DNA from: Acidocella aminolytica 101 = DSM 11237
GTDB taxonomy: Bacteria; Pseudomonadota; Alphaproteobacteria; Acetobacterales; Acetobacteraceae
Reading direction: 5' to 3'
NCBI RefSeq assembly: GCF_900129125.1
Contig: NZ_FQVJ01000001.1
Coordinates: 124,001-188,000 of the forward strand
DNA: 64,000 nt
Part shown: one piece after another, positions 18,423-27,458 of the stretch
Numbering within the stretch: the first letter of the stretch is position 1
Layout of the letters: each line of letters starts with the position of its first letter
Notes under the pieces: generated by a model
Database searches by the model: none
The model's input: the letters and a program-made list of their open reading frames with translations, nothing else
What the model was told of the DNA's origin: nothing
Made by a program: the position numbers and the translations under genes

Positions 18423-19277
18423 TCAGGCAGCTTCCAGCGCGCGGCGGCGTTCCGCGGTTGCGATGGCCAGAGACATGGCCAGTCCCATGGTGCCTGAAAG
18501 TGTACGAAAAGCTCCCAGATCAGCCTCCACCACTTCCAGCCAGGCTTGCGAGACGCTGGCAATGGGTGAGAATGCGGAATCCGTAATGGCCACAATCGGC
18601 ACGCCCCTGTCTGCCGCCTTGGTGGCGATTTGCACGGTGGCGGGGGCGTAGGGTGTGAAGGTAATGGCCAGCAACGCATCCTGCGGCCCGGCGCTGCTGG
18701 CCTGCACGTCGATCATTCCGCCGACATTGTCGAGCAGCAGGTGCGGCATTCCGAGATTTCCGAACATATAGGAAAGATATGCCGAAACCGGAAACGCGCG
18801 TCGTTGCGCTAGCAGATAAATCATTCGTGCGCCGGCCAGAGTTGTGACGGCGTGGTCAAAGGCCGCAGGGGTCACGCTGCTGGTCAGTCTTGTGAGAGAA
18901 TGCACGGAGATTTCAATCAGCCGTGTCAGCACCGGGGTGGAATCAGCGCCCTGGCCGGTTTCATCCTGAACCTTGGCCAGCCGTTCCTGATAATCGGGCC
19001 AACGTTCCCGTAAGCGTGCCCGCAACACTTGTTGAAGCTCCGAAAAGCCTGAATAGCCGAAGGTCTGGGCAAAGCGGACCAGGGCGGATGGCTGCACCCC
19101 TGCGGCGGCGGCCAGTTCCGCGATCGTGCCCAGAGCCATTTCATCCGGCCGGTCGAGCGTGAACTTCGCCACCTGGGCGAGACGCTTAGGCAGGTTGGCT
19201 TGGCGTTCGATCAACAGATCACGCAGGGAAGCGAAGCTGCTGGGGGCTTGGGGGGCGGTCGAGGCGGCGGTTTGCAT
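18423..19277 (-). CDS. MurR/RpiR-family transcriptional regulator
   Basis: A 284-residue regulator. Residues about 20-95 form the RpiR helix-turn-helix (GTIAELAAAAGVQPSALVRF, then FAQTFGYSGFSELQ). A SIS sugar-phosphate-binding domain covers about residues 130-270 (RMIYLLAQRRAFPVSAYLSY, then DALLAITFTPYAPATV). I start at the ATG at 19277; a TTG two codons earlier is possible, and neither has a good ribosome site. It is divergent from the methylmalonate-semialdehyde dehydrogenase gene. RpiR regulators often control inositol, sugar-acid or valine catabolism, so it probably represses that neighbour. The shared 211-base region holds matching palindromes. Confidence 0.88.
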   Translation of the reverse strand: MQTAASTAPQAPSSFASLRDLLIERQANLPKRLAQVAKFTLDRPDEMALGTIAELAAAAGVQPSALVRFAQTFGYSGFSELQQVLRARLRERWPDYQERLAKVQDETGQGADSTPVLTRLIEISVHSLTRLTSSVTPAAFDHAVTTLAGARMIYLLAQRRAFPVSAYLSYMFGNLGMPHLLLDNVGGMIDVQASSAGPQDALLAITFTPYAPATVQIATKAADRGVPIVAITDSAFSPIASVSQAWLEVVEADLGAFRTLSGTMGLAMSLAIATAERRRALEAA

Positions 19278-19313
19278 GAGCAAGAGTGTAGAGGAGTTAT
19301 GCTGGAAATAATA

Positions 19314-19336
19314 GAATAAAATTTCTAATTTTAGAA
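19314..19336. promoter_or_regulatory. Candidate RpiR operator, overlapping AGAA/TTCT inverted repeats
   Basis: AGAA at 19314 is followed by TTCTAA (19323-19328) and TTAGAA (19331-19336). The last two form a perfect inverted repeat with a TT spacer. It lies between the divergent regulator and dehydrogenase genes, and the AGAAT core recurs in a second palindrome nearby. Operator function is inferred. Confidence 0.45.
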
Positions 19337-19363
19337 TAAAAAGATAAGTGATCGGATATAAAA

Positions 19364-19379
19364 CAGAATTTAAATTCTG
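19364..19379. promoter_or_regulatory. Candidate RpiR operator, perfect 16-base palindrome
   Basis: CAGAATTTAAATTCTG reads the same on both strands and shares the AGAAT half-site with the repeats 28 bases upstream. It is 110 bases before the dehydrogenase start. Two sites with a common half-site suggest cooperative binding of an RpiR dimer or tetramer. Confidence 0.5.
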
Positions 19380-19488
19380 CTATTGCAGTTAAAATGGAAT
19401 TGGTGTTTCGTGCTGCCGCCGAATACGAAGTTCAGGGCGGTGCTGGTTCGTACTGCCCATTCATGGCTTGTGAGGATAGGAACGCCGC

Positions 19489-20982
19489 ATGGAAACTCTT
19501 GGTCATTTTATAAACGGCAAGGCCGTGCCGGGTGCCGGTACGCGCACATTGGCCGTGTTCAACCCCGCCACAGGTGCGCAGAGCAAGCAGGTGGCAGTTG
19601 CCACGGCGGATGAGGTGAACAGCGCCATTGAAGCCGCCGCCGCGGCTTTCCCGGACTGGGCCGCCACCCCGCCGCTGCGCCGTGCGCGCGTGATGTTCCG
19701 CTTCAAGGACCTGCTTGAGCAACATGCTGATGAACTCGCTTCGCTCATTTCCTCCGAGCATGGCAAAGTGCATTCCGATGCCAAGGGGGAGGTCACTCGT
19801 GGGCTTGAGGTGGTGGAATTTGCCTGCGGTATCCCTGAGCTATTGAAGGGTGAGTTCACTGAGAATGTCGGCACCAATATCGACAGCTACAGCGTCCGTC
19901 AGGCCCTGGGGGTGTGCGCGGGTATTACCCCGTTCAACTTTCCGGCCATGGTGCCGATGTGGATGTTTCCCATGGCCATCGCCTGCGGCAATACCTTCAT
20001 TCTGAAAATTTCTGAGAAAGTGCCTTCCGCCGCGCTACGTATGGCCGAACTGTTGAAGCAGGCCGGGCTGCCTGATGGCGTGTTTAACGTCGTGAATGGC
20101 GACAAGGATGTTGTGGACCAACTGCTGCATGACCCGCGCATCGCCGCCGTCAGCTTCGTCGGTTCCACGCCGATTGCCGAGTATGTTTACTCCACCGGCA
20201 CTAAGGCGGGTAAGCGCGTGCAGGCGCTGGGCGGAGCCAAGAACCATCTGGTGATCATGCCGGATGCGAATCTGGACCAAGCCGTGGATGCGCTGATGGG
20301 CGCCGCATACGGTTCCGCCGGTGAGCGTTGCATGGCCGTTTCCGTTGCCGTGCCCATCGGGCCGATCGCCGAGCCGCTGATCGAGCGCATTACCGAGCGC
20401 GCGCGCGCCCTGAAGATCGGCCCGGGCACGGACAAAGAAGCGGAAATGGGCCCGCTGGTCACCGCGCAGCATAAGGCGAAGGTGGAAGGCTATATTGCCA
20501 AGGGCGTTGAGGAAGGCGCCACGCTGGTGCTGGATGGGCGCGGGCTGAAGCTCCAGGGCAATGAAGATGGCTATTTCACTGGCCCGACCTTGTTCGACAA
20601 TGTCACGCCGGACATGAGCATCTACAAAGAGGAAATCTTTGGCCCGGTGCTGAGCGTTGTCCGCCAGAACAGCTTTGATGACGCGCTGGCGCTGGTGAAC
20701 AAGCATGAATTTGGTAATGGCGCGGTGATCTACACCTCCGATGGCGACACTGCCCGCGCTTTCTCCAACGGTGTGCTGGCTGGCATGGTGGGCGTGAACG
20801 TGCCTATTCCGGTGCCGATGGCGTTCCATTCCTTCGGCGGTTGGAAGCGTTCCATTTTTGGTGACCATGCCATCCATGGGCGCGAGGGGGTGCGCTTCTA
20901 TACCCGCATCAAGACTATCACCTCCCGTTGGCCGACCGGCATCCGCAAGGGCGCCGAGTTCGCCATGCCGACGATGAAGTAA
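19489..20982 (+). CDS. mmsA: CoA-acylating methylmalonate-semialdehyde dehydrogenase
   Basis: A 497-residue aldehyde dehydrogenase of the MmsA/IolA group. These convert methylmalonate or malonate semialdehyde, NAD+ and CoA to propionyl- or acetyl-CoA in valine, beta-alanine and inositol breakdown. It starts [11 protein letters not shown], has the NAD-binding [16 protein letters not shown] block, [13 protein letters not shown], and the catalytic Cys at residue 281 in [11 protein letters not shown], where the CM following GER is typical of this subgroup. [12 protein letters not shown] and the C-terminal [11 protein letters not shown] fit too. It is divergent from an RpiR regulator and ends in a strong terminator, so it is probably monocistronic. 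No mmsB lies next to it. Confidence 0.93.
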   Translation: METLGHFINGKAVPGAGTRTLAVFNPATGAQSKQVAVATADEVNSAIEAAAAAFPDWAATPPLRRARVMFRFKDLLEQHADELASLISSEHGKVHSDAKGEVTRGLEVVEFACGIPELLKGEFTENVGTNIDSYSVRQALGVCAGITPFNFPAMVPMWMFPMAIACGNTFILKISEKVPSAALRMAELLKQAGLPDGVFNVVNGDKDVVDQLLHDPRIAAVSFVGSTPIAEYVYSTGTKAGKRVQALGGAKNHLVIMPDANLDQAVDALMGAAYGSAGERCMAVSVAVPIGPIAEPLIERITERARALKIGPGTDKEAEMGPLVTAQHKAKVEGYIAKGVEEGATLVLDGRGLKLQGNEDGYFTGPTLFDNVTPDMSIYKEEIFGPVLSVVRQNSFDDALALVNKHEFGNGAVIYTSDGDTARAFSNGVLAGMVGVNVPIPVPMAFHSFGGWKRSIFGDHAIHGREGVRFYTRIKTITSRWPTGIRKGAEFAMPTMK

Positions 20983-21005
20983 GCTGTAAGATTTTAAACG
21001 TTATA

Positions 21006-21040
21006 AGAGGCGGTGCCGTTGGCGCCGCCTCTTTCTTTTT
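21006..21040 (+). terminator. Rho-independent terminator of mmsA
   Basis: AGAGGCGGTGCC (21006-21017), a GTT loop, and GGCGCCGCCTCT (21021-21032) form a 12-base stem with one G-T pair, followed by a T-rich tail (TTCTTTTT) to 21040. It begins 24 bases after the mmsA stop. Confidence 0.9.
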
Positions 21041-21085
21041 GTAAGCAAATTTGCCACGAGAACAGGGCATACCCTTGGAGGAACA

Positions 21086-21277
21086 ATGCGCCTGATTCTT
21101 GCCTTGCTGCTGCCCTGGCTTCAGTTTTTCACGATTGGCCGGCCTTTTGCCGGGCTGATCTGCCTCATCTTGCAGGTTACGCTAATCGGCTGGATTCCCG
21201 CGGCCATCTGGTCCGTCTATGCGCTCAGCCAATACAAGACGGATCAGAAGATCGAAAAAGCGTTCGGTGGGCGGTAA
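21086..21277 (+). CDS. Pmp3/YqaE-family small membrane protein
   Basis: A 63-residue, very hydrophobic protein with two membrane helices (LILALLLPWLQFFTIGRPFA and GLICLILQVTLIGWIPAAIW), ending in a polar tail with YALSQYKTDQKIEKAF. The layout, with W-I-P-A-x-I-W and a YALSxY end, matches the Pmp3/UPF0057 proteolipids. In yeast and plants these affect membrane potential and salt tolerance; the bacterial role is unclear. TTGGAGGAAC precedes the ATG. It stands alone between the mmsA terminator and the convergent cytochrome b561 gene. Confidence 0.8.
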   Translation: MRLILALLLPWLQFFTIGRPFAGLICLILQVTLIGWIPAAIWSVYALSQYKTDQKIEKAFGGR

Positions 21278-21281
21278 GGCC

Positions 21282-21914
21282 TTAGCCGCGTTCGGGAAGC
21301 ATCCGCCGCAGCACTCCGTCTTTCAGGACATAATGGTGAAATAAGGCTGCGGCGGCATGCAGGCCCGCCAGTATGATAATCCCCCAGGCCACGAAGTCAT
21401 GCACCTGGTCTGTGTAGTAGCCCGTCGCCTTGGAGAATGCTCCAAAGGGGGAAGGGATCGTGAGGCCAAAAAAGCTGAGAGCCTGATTGTCTGTCCAGCG
21501 CGTGAAGAAACCAAGCGGAATTTCAGCGGCCAGCAGCACATACAGTAAATGATGCATCATCTTTGCAATGCGGCTCATATACCCATCCCCGTCATCAAAA
21601 TGCGTGCGGCCAGGGCGCATGCGCCAGAACAGCCGCAGCACCAGCACGGCTGCGAGAATCAGTCCAAAGGACATATGCGACACGATCATCAGATGGCGCG
21701 TCGGGCGGGGGAAAAACCCCCAGAATTCAGCCAGGAGAAATTGTACGACCACGAGAAGTGCGGTCGCCCAGTGCAGGATAATGGTCAGCCTGTCATGCTG
21801 GCTATCCAGGGCCGATATGTCAGGCGCGGTATTTTGCTGCAAAACCAAGTCTCCAAACCTCGTGTGATGAGCGGCTTTTAAACCGCAAGCTGTTTGACCG
21901 GAACATGACGGCAT
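21282..21914 (-). CDS. Cytochrome b561 family protein
   Basis: Up to 210 residues; the conserved protein starts near DRLTIILHWATALLVVVQFL. Four membrane helices are visible: the opening one, MIVSHMSFGLILAAVLVLRL, KMMHHLLYVLLAAEIPLGFF and VAWGIIILAGLHAAAALFHH. Pairs of His in helices 1, 3 and 4 fit the two haem b sites of bacterial b561 proteins. These shuttle electrons between quinol and periplasmic acceptors such as superoxide. The ATG at 21914 gives a leader of about 42 residues with no clear role; TTG codons near 21840 are alternative starts. It converges with the Pmp3-like gene, the two stops being 4 bases apart. Confidence 0.85.
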   Translation of the reverse strand: MPSCSGQTACGLKAAHHTRFGDLVLQQNTAPDISALDSQHDRLTIILHWATALLVVVQFLLAEFWGFFPRPTRHLMIVSHMSFGLILAAVLVLRLFWRMRPGRTHFDDGDGYMSRIAKMMHHLLYVLLAAEIPLGFFTRWTDNQALSFFGLTIPSPFGAFSKATGYYTDQVHDFVAWGIIILAGLHAAAALFHHYVLKDGVLRRMLPERG

Positions 21915-22011
21915 CCTTACATGCGGCGACTAAAGCGGCTTGAGTTGATTGATAACAAAAATTTAATGTTTTTGTGAGGACGATGTCGCTCCCAAAGGCC
22001 ATATCAAAAAG

Positions 22012-22752
22012 ATGGATCCTCATAAGCCTCTCCCCGCGTTAACGCGGGACTGTGCTCTGTTCCTTGATATAGATGGAACGTTGCTGGATTTTTCCTTGTC
22101 TCCCGACCGCGTTAGGATACCGGAAGGGTTGCCTGCTCTGTTGGCGGCTCTCAAATCCCGGTTGAATGGCGCCTTGGCGTTGCTATCGGGGCGGACCTTG
22201 CCGGATATCGAGCGGTTTTTCGGTTGTGGTCTAGCCACTGGCGCGGAGCATGGCGCCTTATTGCGCGCTGCTGATGGCCGCCTGATCTCCGTGATCACGC
22301 CGGACCCCGCTCTGAAAACGCTGATCCCCCTTCTGCGTGCCGCCACTGAGGCCCGCCCAGGCACATTGCTGGAGACAAAGAGCTTTGGCCTAGCCCTCCA
22401 TTGGCGCATGGTACCGCAGATGGGCGCAGAACTGACCGCCCTGGCGGAAAAGCTGGCTGCGTCTCATTCAGGATTGATGCTGATGCCCGCGCATGAGGCG
22501 TTGGAGATTCGCCAACGCGGCACGGATAAAGGTGCAGCGCTTAGCCAGTTCATGGCGTTGCCACCTTTTGCCGGACGGCGGCCGATTTTCATCGGCGATG
22601 ATGTAACGGATGAACCCGCGATTGCCCGTGCGCGTGAGATGGGCGGGGTGGGCCTGCATGTCGGGCGTGATTTTGGAGGGCGAACACAGGCGGTGCGCAC
22701 TTGGCTGGCCACAGGATTGGAAGGAGACGATGTGAATGCAATCAAGGCCTGA
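22012..22752 (+). CDS. otsB: Trehalose-6-phosphate phosphatase
   Basis: A 246-residue HAD-type phosphatase. The nucleophile motif DIDGTLLDF lies near residue 19, the mid-protein ALLSGRTLPDIERF motif II near 60, and GDDVTDEPAI motif IV near 198, all typical of OtsB. It removes phosphate from trehalose 6-phosphate made by OtsA, which is encoded two genes downstream. The last 17 bases overlap the start of the GH15 gene. Trehalose protects against osmotic, acid and desiccation stress. The ribosome site is weak (AAAGG somewhat far upstream). Confidence 0.92.
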   Translation: MDPHKPLPALTRDCALFLDIDGTLLDFSLSPDRVRIPEGLPALLAALKSRLNGALALLSGRTLPDIERFFGCGLATGAEHGALLRAADGRLISVITPDPALKTLIPLLRAATEARPGTLLETKSFGLALHWRMVPQMGAELTALAEKLAASHSGLMLMPAHEALEIRQRGTDKGAALSQFMALPPFAGRRPIFIGDDVTDEPAIARAREMGGVGLHVGRDFGGRTQAVRTWLATGLEGDDVNAIKA

Positions 22753-24547
22753 CTTGAATCTTGCCGTGATTGGCAACGGCGCCATTGCTTCATTGATCGA
22801 TCGCCAGGGCACGCATGTCTGGTGCTGTTGGCCCCGGCTGGATGGTGACCCGGTCTTTCATGCCTTATTGGGCGATGGCGGCGGCAAGGGCGAGTTCAGC
22901 ATTGAATTGGCGGGACAGACAGAAAGCAGCCAGGCATATCTGGGAAATAACGCGGTGCTGGAGACTATTCTGCGGGATGATCAAGGCAACGCCTTGCGGA
23001 TTTTGGATTTTTGTCCACGCTTCAATCTTTATGGCCGAATTTTTCACCCGCCCATGCTGATCCGGCGGCTGGAGCCGCTCTCTGGCCGTCCCCGTGTCAC
23101 CGTGCGGCTGCGCCCGGGTTTTTCTTATGGCGAGCAACATCCGGCCCCCGCGCTGGGCAGCAACCACCTGCGGTTTGCAGGGCCGGATTTTACCCTGCGC
23201 GCTACGACGGATATGCCGATTTCTCATATTTTATATGAGACCTCGTTTACACTGGGCCGTCCCGGCACGCTGGTTTTGAGCGCGGATGAGCCGCTGAACC
23301 AAGCGCCCGGCCCGCTTTCCACCCATTTTCTTGGAGAAACGCAGGGTTATTGGGAAAGTTGGGTCGCCAATCTCAACATTCCATTTGACTGGCAGGATGC
23401 CGTGATCCGCGCCGCGATCACGCTGAAACTTTGCTCTTTTGACGACACGGGCGGGATTGTCGCGGCGCTGACCACCTCCATCCCCGAGGCGCCGGGCTCG
23501 GGGCGCAACTGGGATTACCGTTTCTGCTGGCTGCGTGATTCAATGTTCACCATCGCTTCGCTCAACCAGCTCTGCGCGACCCGAACGATGGAGACCTATC
23601 TCAGCTTCGTGCTGGATAATGTCACTGCCGCCGGGCCGCGTGAGCTGCCGCCACTTTTCCCCATTGCACCGGGTATGTCGCTGGAGGAGCGGATCGCCAG
23701 CGGTTTGTCCGGTTACGGTGATGGCGATGGGCCGGTGCGTATCGGCAATGGCGCGGCCTCGCAGCGGCAGAATGACGCGTACGGTGCCATTATTCTCAGT
23801 CTGACGCAGCTTTTCTTTGACCGCCGTTTGCAGGTGCGCGGGGATGATTCGCTCTATGAGCAGCTTTGTCCACTGGGCGAAATGGCTGAGCGTGTGGCTC
23901 TGGAGCCTGACGCGGGGCCGTGGGAGTTCCGGGGCATGGCGCGGGTGCATAGTTTTTCCGCCGCCATGTGTTGGGCGGCTCTGTCGCGCCTGGCGATGAT
24001 GGCCGGTGCGGTGGGCCGCGAGGCCGAGGCCGAACAATGGAGCATCCGCGCGCAAGCCTTACGCAATGAGATCATGCAACGGATCGTCACGCCGGAGGGA
24101 TGGCTATCTGGTGTTTTGGATCAGGAGGTTGCGGACGCTTCAGTGCTGGTTTTCCCGAATATCGGCTTTATCGACGCGAAAGCGCCGGAATTCAGCGCCA
24201 CGCTGGATATGGTGGAACGCAAGCTGCTGAATGGCGGCTTTGTGATGCGTTACGATGACCCGGACGATTTTGGCCTGCCGGAAACCGCCTTTCTACTATG
24301 CAGCTTCTGGTATGTCAGCGCCCTGGCACTGGCTGGGCGGAGGACGCAGGCGCTGGAGTTGTTTGAGCGGATTTTGGCGATCCGCAACCATGTCGGCCTG
24401 CTTTCAGAGGATGTAGAGCCCGCCCAGGACGGCACGCATGGCCGGTTGTGGGGCAATTTCCCGCAGACTTATTCTCACGTTGGTCTGATTTTATGCGCCA
24501 TGCAGCTTTCGCGTGGCTGGGAGGAGGGGCTGTGGCGCGCCTCGTAA
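22736..24547 (+). CDS. Glycoside hydrolase family 15 protein (trehalase or glucoamylase type)
   Basis: A 603-residue GH15 enzyme. Residues 1-210 form the beta-sandwich N-domain (LAVIGNGAIASLIDRQGTHV), and an alpha/alpha-barrel follows. Catalytic-region blocks are WDYRFCWLRDSMFTIASL (near residue 258), GNGAASQRQNDAYGAI and, at the end, LSEDVEPAQDG with GNFPQTYSHVGLI. GH15 bacterial proteins hydrolyse alpha-glucosides including trehalose. AAGGAG lies before the ATG, which falls inside otsB, and the 3' end overlaps otsA by 16 bases. Because it is sandwiched between otsB and otsA, trehalase activity, or trimming of a related glucoside, is more likely than starch breakdown. It has no signal peptide, so it acts in the cytoplasm. 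Confidence 0.88.
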   Translation: MQSRPDLNLAVIGNGAIASLIDRQGTHVWCCWPRLDGDPVFHALLGDGGGKGEFSIELAGQTESSQAYLGNNAVLETILRDDQGNALRILDFCPRFNLYGRIFHPPMLIRRLEPLSGRPRVTVRLRPGFSYGEQHPAPALGSNHLRFAGPDFTLRATTDMPISHILYETSFTLGRPGTLVLSADEPLNQAPGPLSTHFLGETQGYWESWVANLNIPFDWQDAVIRAAITLKLCSFDDTGGIVAALTTSIPEAPGSGRNWDYRFCWLRDSMFTIASLNQLCATRTMETYLSFVLDNVTAAGPRELPPLFPIAPGMSLEERIASGLSGYGDGDGPVRIGNGAASQRQNDAYGAIILSLTQLFFDRRLQVRGDDSLYEQLCPLGEMAERVALEPDAGPWEFRGMARVHSFSAAMCWAALSRLAMMAGAVGREAEAEQWSIRAQALRNEIMQRIVTPEGWLSGVLDQEVADASVLVFPNIGFIDAKAPEFSATLDMVERKLLNGGFVMRYDDPDDFGLPETAFLLCSFWYVSALALAGRRTQALELFERILAIRNHVGLLSEDVEPAQDGTHGRLWGNFPQTYSHVGLILCAMQLSRGWEEGLWRAS

Positions 24548-25899
24548 TCGTTTCCAACCGTGTGCCAGATGTATCAGACGGCTCGGCGCCACGCGCGGGT
24601 GGATTAGTGGTGGGTTTGGCGGACGCGCTCAAGCCCGGCTCATTGTGGTTTGGGTGGTCAGGGCGGCAGAACCAGGGGCGTTCAGAGACGGTTCATAGCA
24701 TGGAGGCTGCGGGCGTCACTTACGCCACCATCGATCTCGCTGAGCCAGATTATCGCGCTTACTATCTGGGGTTTTCCAACAGCACGCTCTGGCCGCTGTT
24801 CCACATGATGCCAAGTTACGTGACCTTCGACCGGGCGGAGTACGCCGCGTACAAGGCCGTGAATGAGCAGTTTGCCCAGGCCCTGACCTGCCTGTTGCAA
24901 CCGGATGATTTAGTTTGGATTCACGACTACCAACTGCTGGGCGTCGCCGCCGCGTTGCGCAAGCTGGGGGTGCGTAACCGCATTGGCTTCTTTCTGCATA
25001 TTCCTTTTCCGGCCCCGGCTTTATTCGCGCTGCTGCCCCCAGCCGATGAGCTTCTGGAGGCACTGCTGGCCCATGACCTTTTGGGCTTCCAGACGGCGCA
25101 GGACCAGGAGCATTTCCTGGCGGCTTTGCTGGCGCATGGCATTGCGGCGCAGGATGGTGAAGTGCGGCGTGGCGGGAGTGTGACCCGGTCCATCGTGGTG
25201 CCGGTGGGGATTGATGTGGAGGAATTTCGTCGCCTTGCTGGTCGCGCGGTGAGGCGTGTGGAGGCGCGGCGCATGGTAGAAAGCCTCGCCGGGCGCGCTT
25301 TAATGATCAGCGCCGACCGGGCGGATTATACCAAAGGCCTGCCCGCCCGGTTTGATGCTTATGAACGGTTCCTGGCCAGCTACCCAGAGCAAAGGCGGAG
25401 GATCAGCTTTTTACAGGTGGCCGCCCCCTCGCGTGAGGAAGTGGAGAAATACAAGATCCTGCGCGATGAGCTGGACTACAAGGCAGGCGCGATCAACGGA
25501 AAATTCTCGGATTTCGATTGGGTGCCGTTGCGTTACATCACCCGTGCGGCGGGGCGGGGGCTGTTGGCCGGGTTGTTCCGCGTTTCCCGTATCGGGCTGG
25601 TGACGCCGCTGCGGGACGGGATGAACCTTGTCGGCATGGAATATATCGCCGCGCAGGAGGAAGTAGACCCAGGCGTGCTGATTCTCTCGCGCTTCGCGGG
25701 GGCGGCGGGCTTGCTGCCGGAAGCTTTGCAGGTGAATCCCTATGACATCGACATGGTCGCCGCGGCCATCAATACAGCCATGTCGATGAGCCTTGAGGAG
25801 CGCAAAGAGCGCCACGCCGCGCTGCTGGCGCATGCCCGCACTCATGATGCCAGCGCCTATAGCCGCAGTTTCATCGCAGAGCTGAACCGGGCCTTGTAA
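24532..25899 (+). CDS. otsA: Trehalose-6-phosphate synthase
   Basis: A 455-residue GT20 enzyme that makes trehalose 6-phosphate from UDP-glucose (or another NDP-glucose) and glucose 6-phosphate. It has SNRVPDVSDGSAPRAGGLVV at the N-terminus, IHDYQLLGVAAALR, GFFLHIPFPAP, DYTKGLPARFDAYERFL and TPLRDGMNLVGMEYIAAQ. The start is a GTG at 24532 (VARLVIVSNRV); it follows GAGGAGGGGC directly, and the longer in-frame extension is the GH15 shadow. The gene overlaps GH15 by 16 bases. The otsB-GH15-otsA order puts synthesis, dephosphorylation and hydrolysis under one transcript. Confidence 0.94.
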   Translation: MARLVIVSNRVPDVSDGSAPRAGGLVVGLADALKPGSLWFGWSGRQNQGRSETVHSMEAAGVTYATIDLAEPDYRAYYLGFSNSTLWPLFHMMPSYVTFDRAEYAAYKAVNEQFAQALTCLLQPDDLVWIHDYQLLGVAAALRKLGVRNRIGFFLHIPFPAPALFALLPPADELLEALLAHDLLGFQTAQDQEHFLAALLAHGIAAQDGEVRRGGSVTRSIVVPVGIDVEEFRRLAGRAVRRVEARRMVESLAGRALMISADRADYTKGLPARFDAYERFLASYPEQRRRISFLQVAAPSREEVEKYKILRDELDYKAGAINGKFSDFDWVPLRYITRAAGRGLLAGLFRVSRIGLVTPLRDGMNLVGMEYIAAQEEVDPGVLILSRFAGAAGLLPEALQVNPYDIDMVAAAINTAMSMSLEERKERHAALLAHARTHDASAYSRSFIAELNRAL

Positions 25900-25961
25900 C
25901 CTCGACGCGCCTGGGCTGGGTTGATAAGCCCATACCGGCGGAAGGAGGCATAGACTCGGGC

Positions 25962-27458
25962 ATGACGGTTGCGATTGAGATGGGGCATGGGCCGGGCGGC
26001 GGTCCGGAATCAATGGATCTGGAGGAGCTGCTGGCCACGCGTCTGCTGGTGCAGGGCAATTCCGGTTCGGGCAAATCCCATTTGCTTCGCCGGCTTCTGG
26101 AGCAAAGCGCACCTTGGGTGCAGCAGGCGATCATCGACCCCGAAGGTGATTTCGTAACCCTGGCCGAACGCTTTGGCCATCTTGTCATTGATGCCGAGGC
26201 GCATAGTGAGCAAGGGCTGCAACTGGCGGGGGAGCGTGCGCGCATCCATCGTGTTTCCACCGTGCTGAACCTCGAAGGGCTGGATGCCGAACACCAGATG
26301 CGCCGCGCGGCGGCCTTTCTGGGCGGCATGTTCGAAGTGTCGCGTGACCATTGGTACCCGGTGTTGGTGGTAGTGGATGAGGCGCAGCTTTTTGCTCCTG
26401 CGGCGGGTGGTGAGGTGCCAGACGAAGCCCGCAAACTCTCCCTGGGAGCCATGACCAACCTGATGTGCCGTGGGCGTAAGCGCGGTCTGGCGGGAGTAAT
26501 TGCTACCCAGCGCCTGGCCAAGCTGGCTAAGAACGTCGCGGCGGAAGCCTCCAACTTTCTGATGGGCCGGACCTTTCTGGACATCGACATGATGCGCGCC
26601 GCTGAGTTGCTGGGCATGGAACGCCGTCAGGCGGAGTCCTTCCGGGACCTAGAGCGGGGTCACTTCATGGCGCTCGGCCCGGCTTTATCTCGCCGCCCGC
26701 TGAGCATCCGTATCGGCGTGACCGAAACGGCGCCGCGCACCGCTCCGCCTAAGCTGATGCCCTTGCCCGGTGCGCTGGAGGATGCGCAAGCGGTGATCCT
26801 GGCCGCTCCGCCGCCTGACACACCTCGGCCGGCTCGCCGCGCGCCCGCCCCGCCGCCGCCGGACCTGATCAGCCAACTCATGGCCGCCGCTCCGGTGGTT
26901 GAGGAAACGCCGGAGGAAGCTCCGGAGCCGCCGAGCCCCGAGAAGCTTGCTGAACGCCGCACCAAGCTGGATAAAATTCTCGCCGCTATTCTGGCTGATC
27001 CGGAAGCCGGATTCCGCACTGTCGGCGTATTATACCAAGACTTCCTTGTCCGTTGCCGGATTGAGGGCATGGGTACCGGCGCGCCGGACCTTGCCGCTTT
27101 CCGACGTATGCTCACCCGCGCGCGGGCTGGCATTTCCACGGACATGGCGGAAGAAGCGGTCTGGCAGGATATTGCCTCCCGCGCCGCTTTTCTGCCGGAA
27201 GATATGCAGGGGATTTATATGATGATCGCCCGCGCTGCGAAGGATGGCGCGCCGTGCCCCTCAGACCCCGCCATTGCCCGGGCTTATGGCACGCGCTCCA
27301 TGGGCCGGGCGCGCCGCCTGCTCACTTATATGGAGGAGCAGGGGCTGGTTGTTTGCCAGCAGGACGGCGCCGGGCGGCGTATCGTCACGCTAGTGGAACT
27401 CGCCTGGGCCACCGCGCCGGGTGACCCAAATGAGGATGAAGCGAAACTGGCGGGTTAA
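25962..27458 (+). CDS. HerA-like/DUF87 P-loop ATPase
   Basis: A 498-residue cytoplasmic ATPase. Walker A is GNSGSGKS (residues 32-39), Walker B PVLVVVDEAQLFAP (near 130), then RGRKRGLAGVIATQRLAKL, which carries the sensor Gln and arginines of the FtsK/HerA class. Residues 255-320 are Pro/Ala-rich and probably disordered. The C-terminal 170 residues (DKILAAILADPEAGFRTVGV, RAYGTRSMGRARRLLTYMEE) look like a winged-helix DNA-binding unit. HerA-type ATPases move or remodel DNA, often with a NurA nuclease. No nuclease gene is next to it; the nearest neighbours are metabolic. Its stop overlaps the convergent amine-oxidase stop (TTAA). Confidence 0.82.
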   Translation: MTVAIEMGHGPGGGPESMDLEELLATRLLVQGNSGSGKSHLLRRLLEQSAPWVQQAIIDPEGDFVTLAERFGHLVIDAEAHSEQGLQLAGERARIHRVSTVLNLEGLDAEHQMRRAAAFLGGMFEVSRDHWYPVLVVVDEAQLFAPAAGGEVPDEARKLSLGAMTNLMCRGRKRGLAGVIATQRLAKLAKNVAAEASNFLMGRTFLDIDMMRAAELLGMERRQAESFRDLERGHFMALGPALSRRPLSIRIGVTETAPRTAPPKLMPLPGALEDAQAVILAAPPPDTPRPARRAPAPPPPDLISQLMAAAPVVEETPEEAPEPPSPEKLAERRTKLDKILAAILADPEAGFRTVGVLYQDFLVRCRIEGMGTGAPDLAAFRRMLTRARAGISTDMAEEAVWQDIASRAAFLPEDMQGIYMMIARAAKDGAPCPSDPAIARAYGTRSMGRARRLLTYMEEQGLVVCQQDGAGRRIVTLVELAWATAPGDPNEDEAKLAG

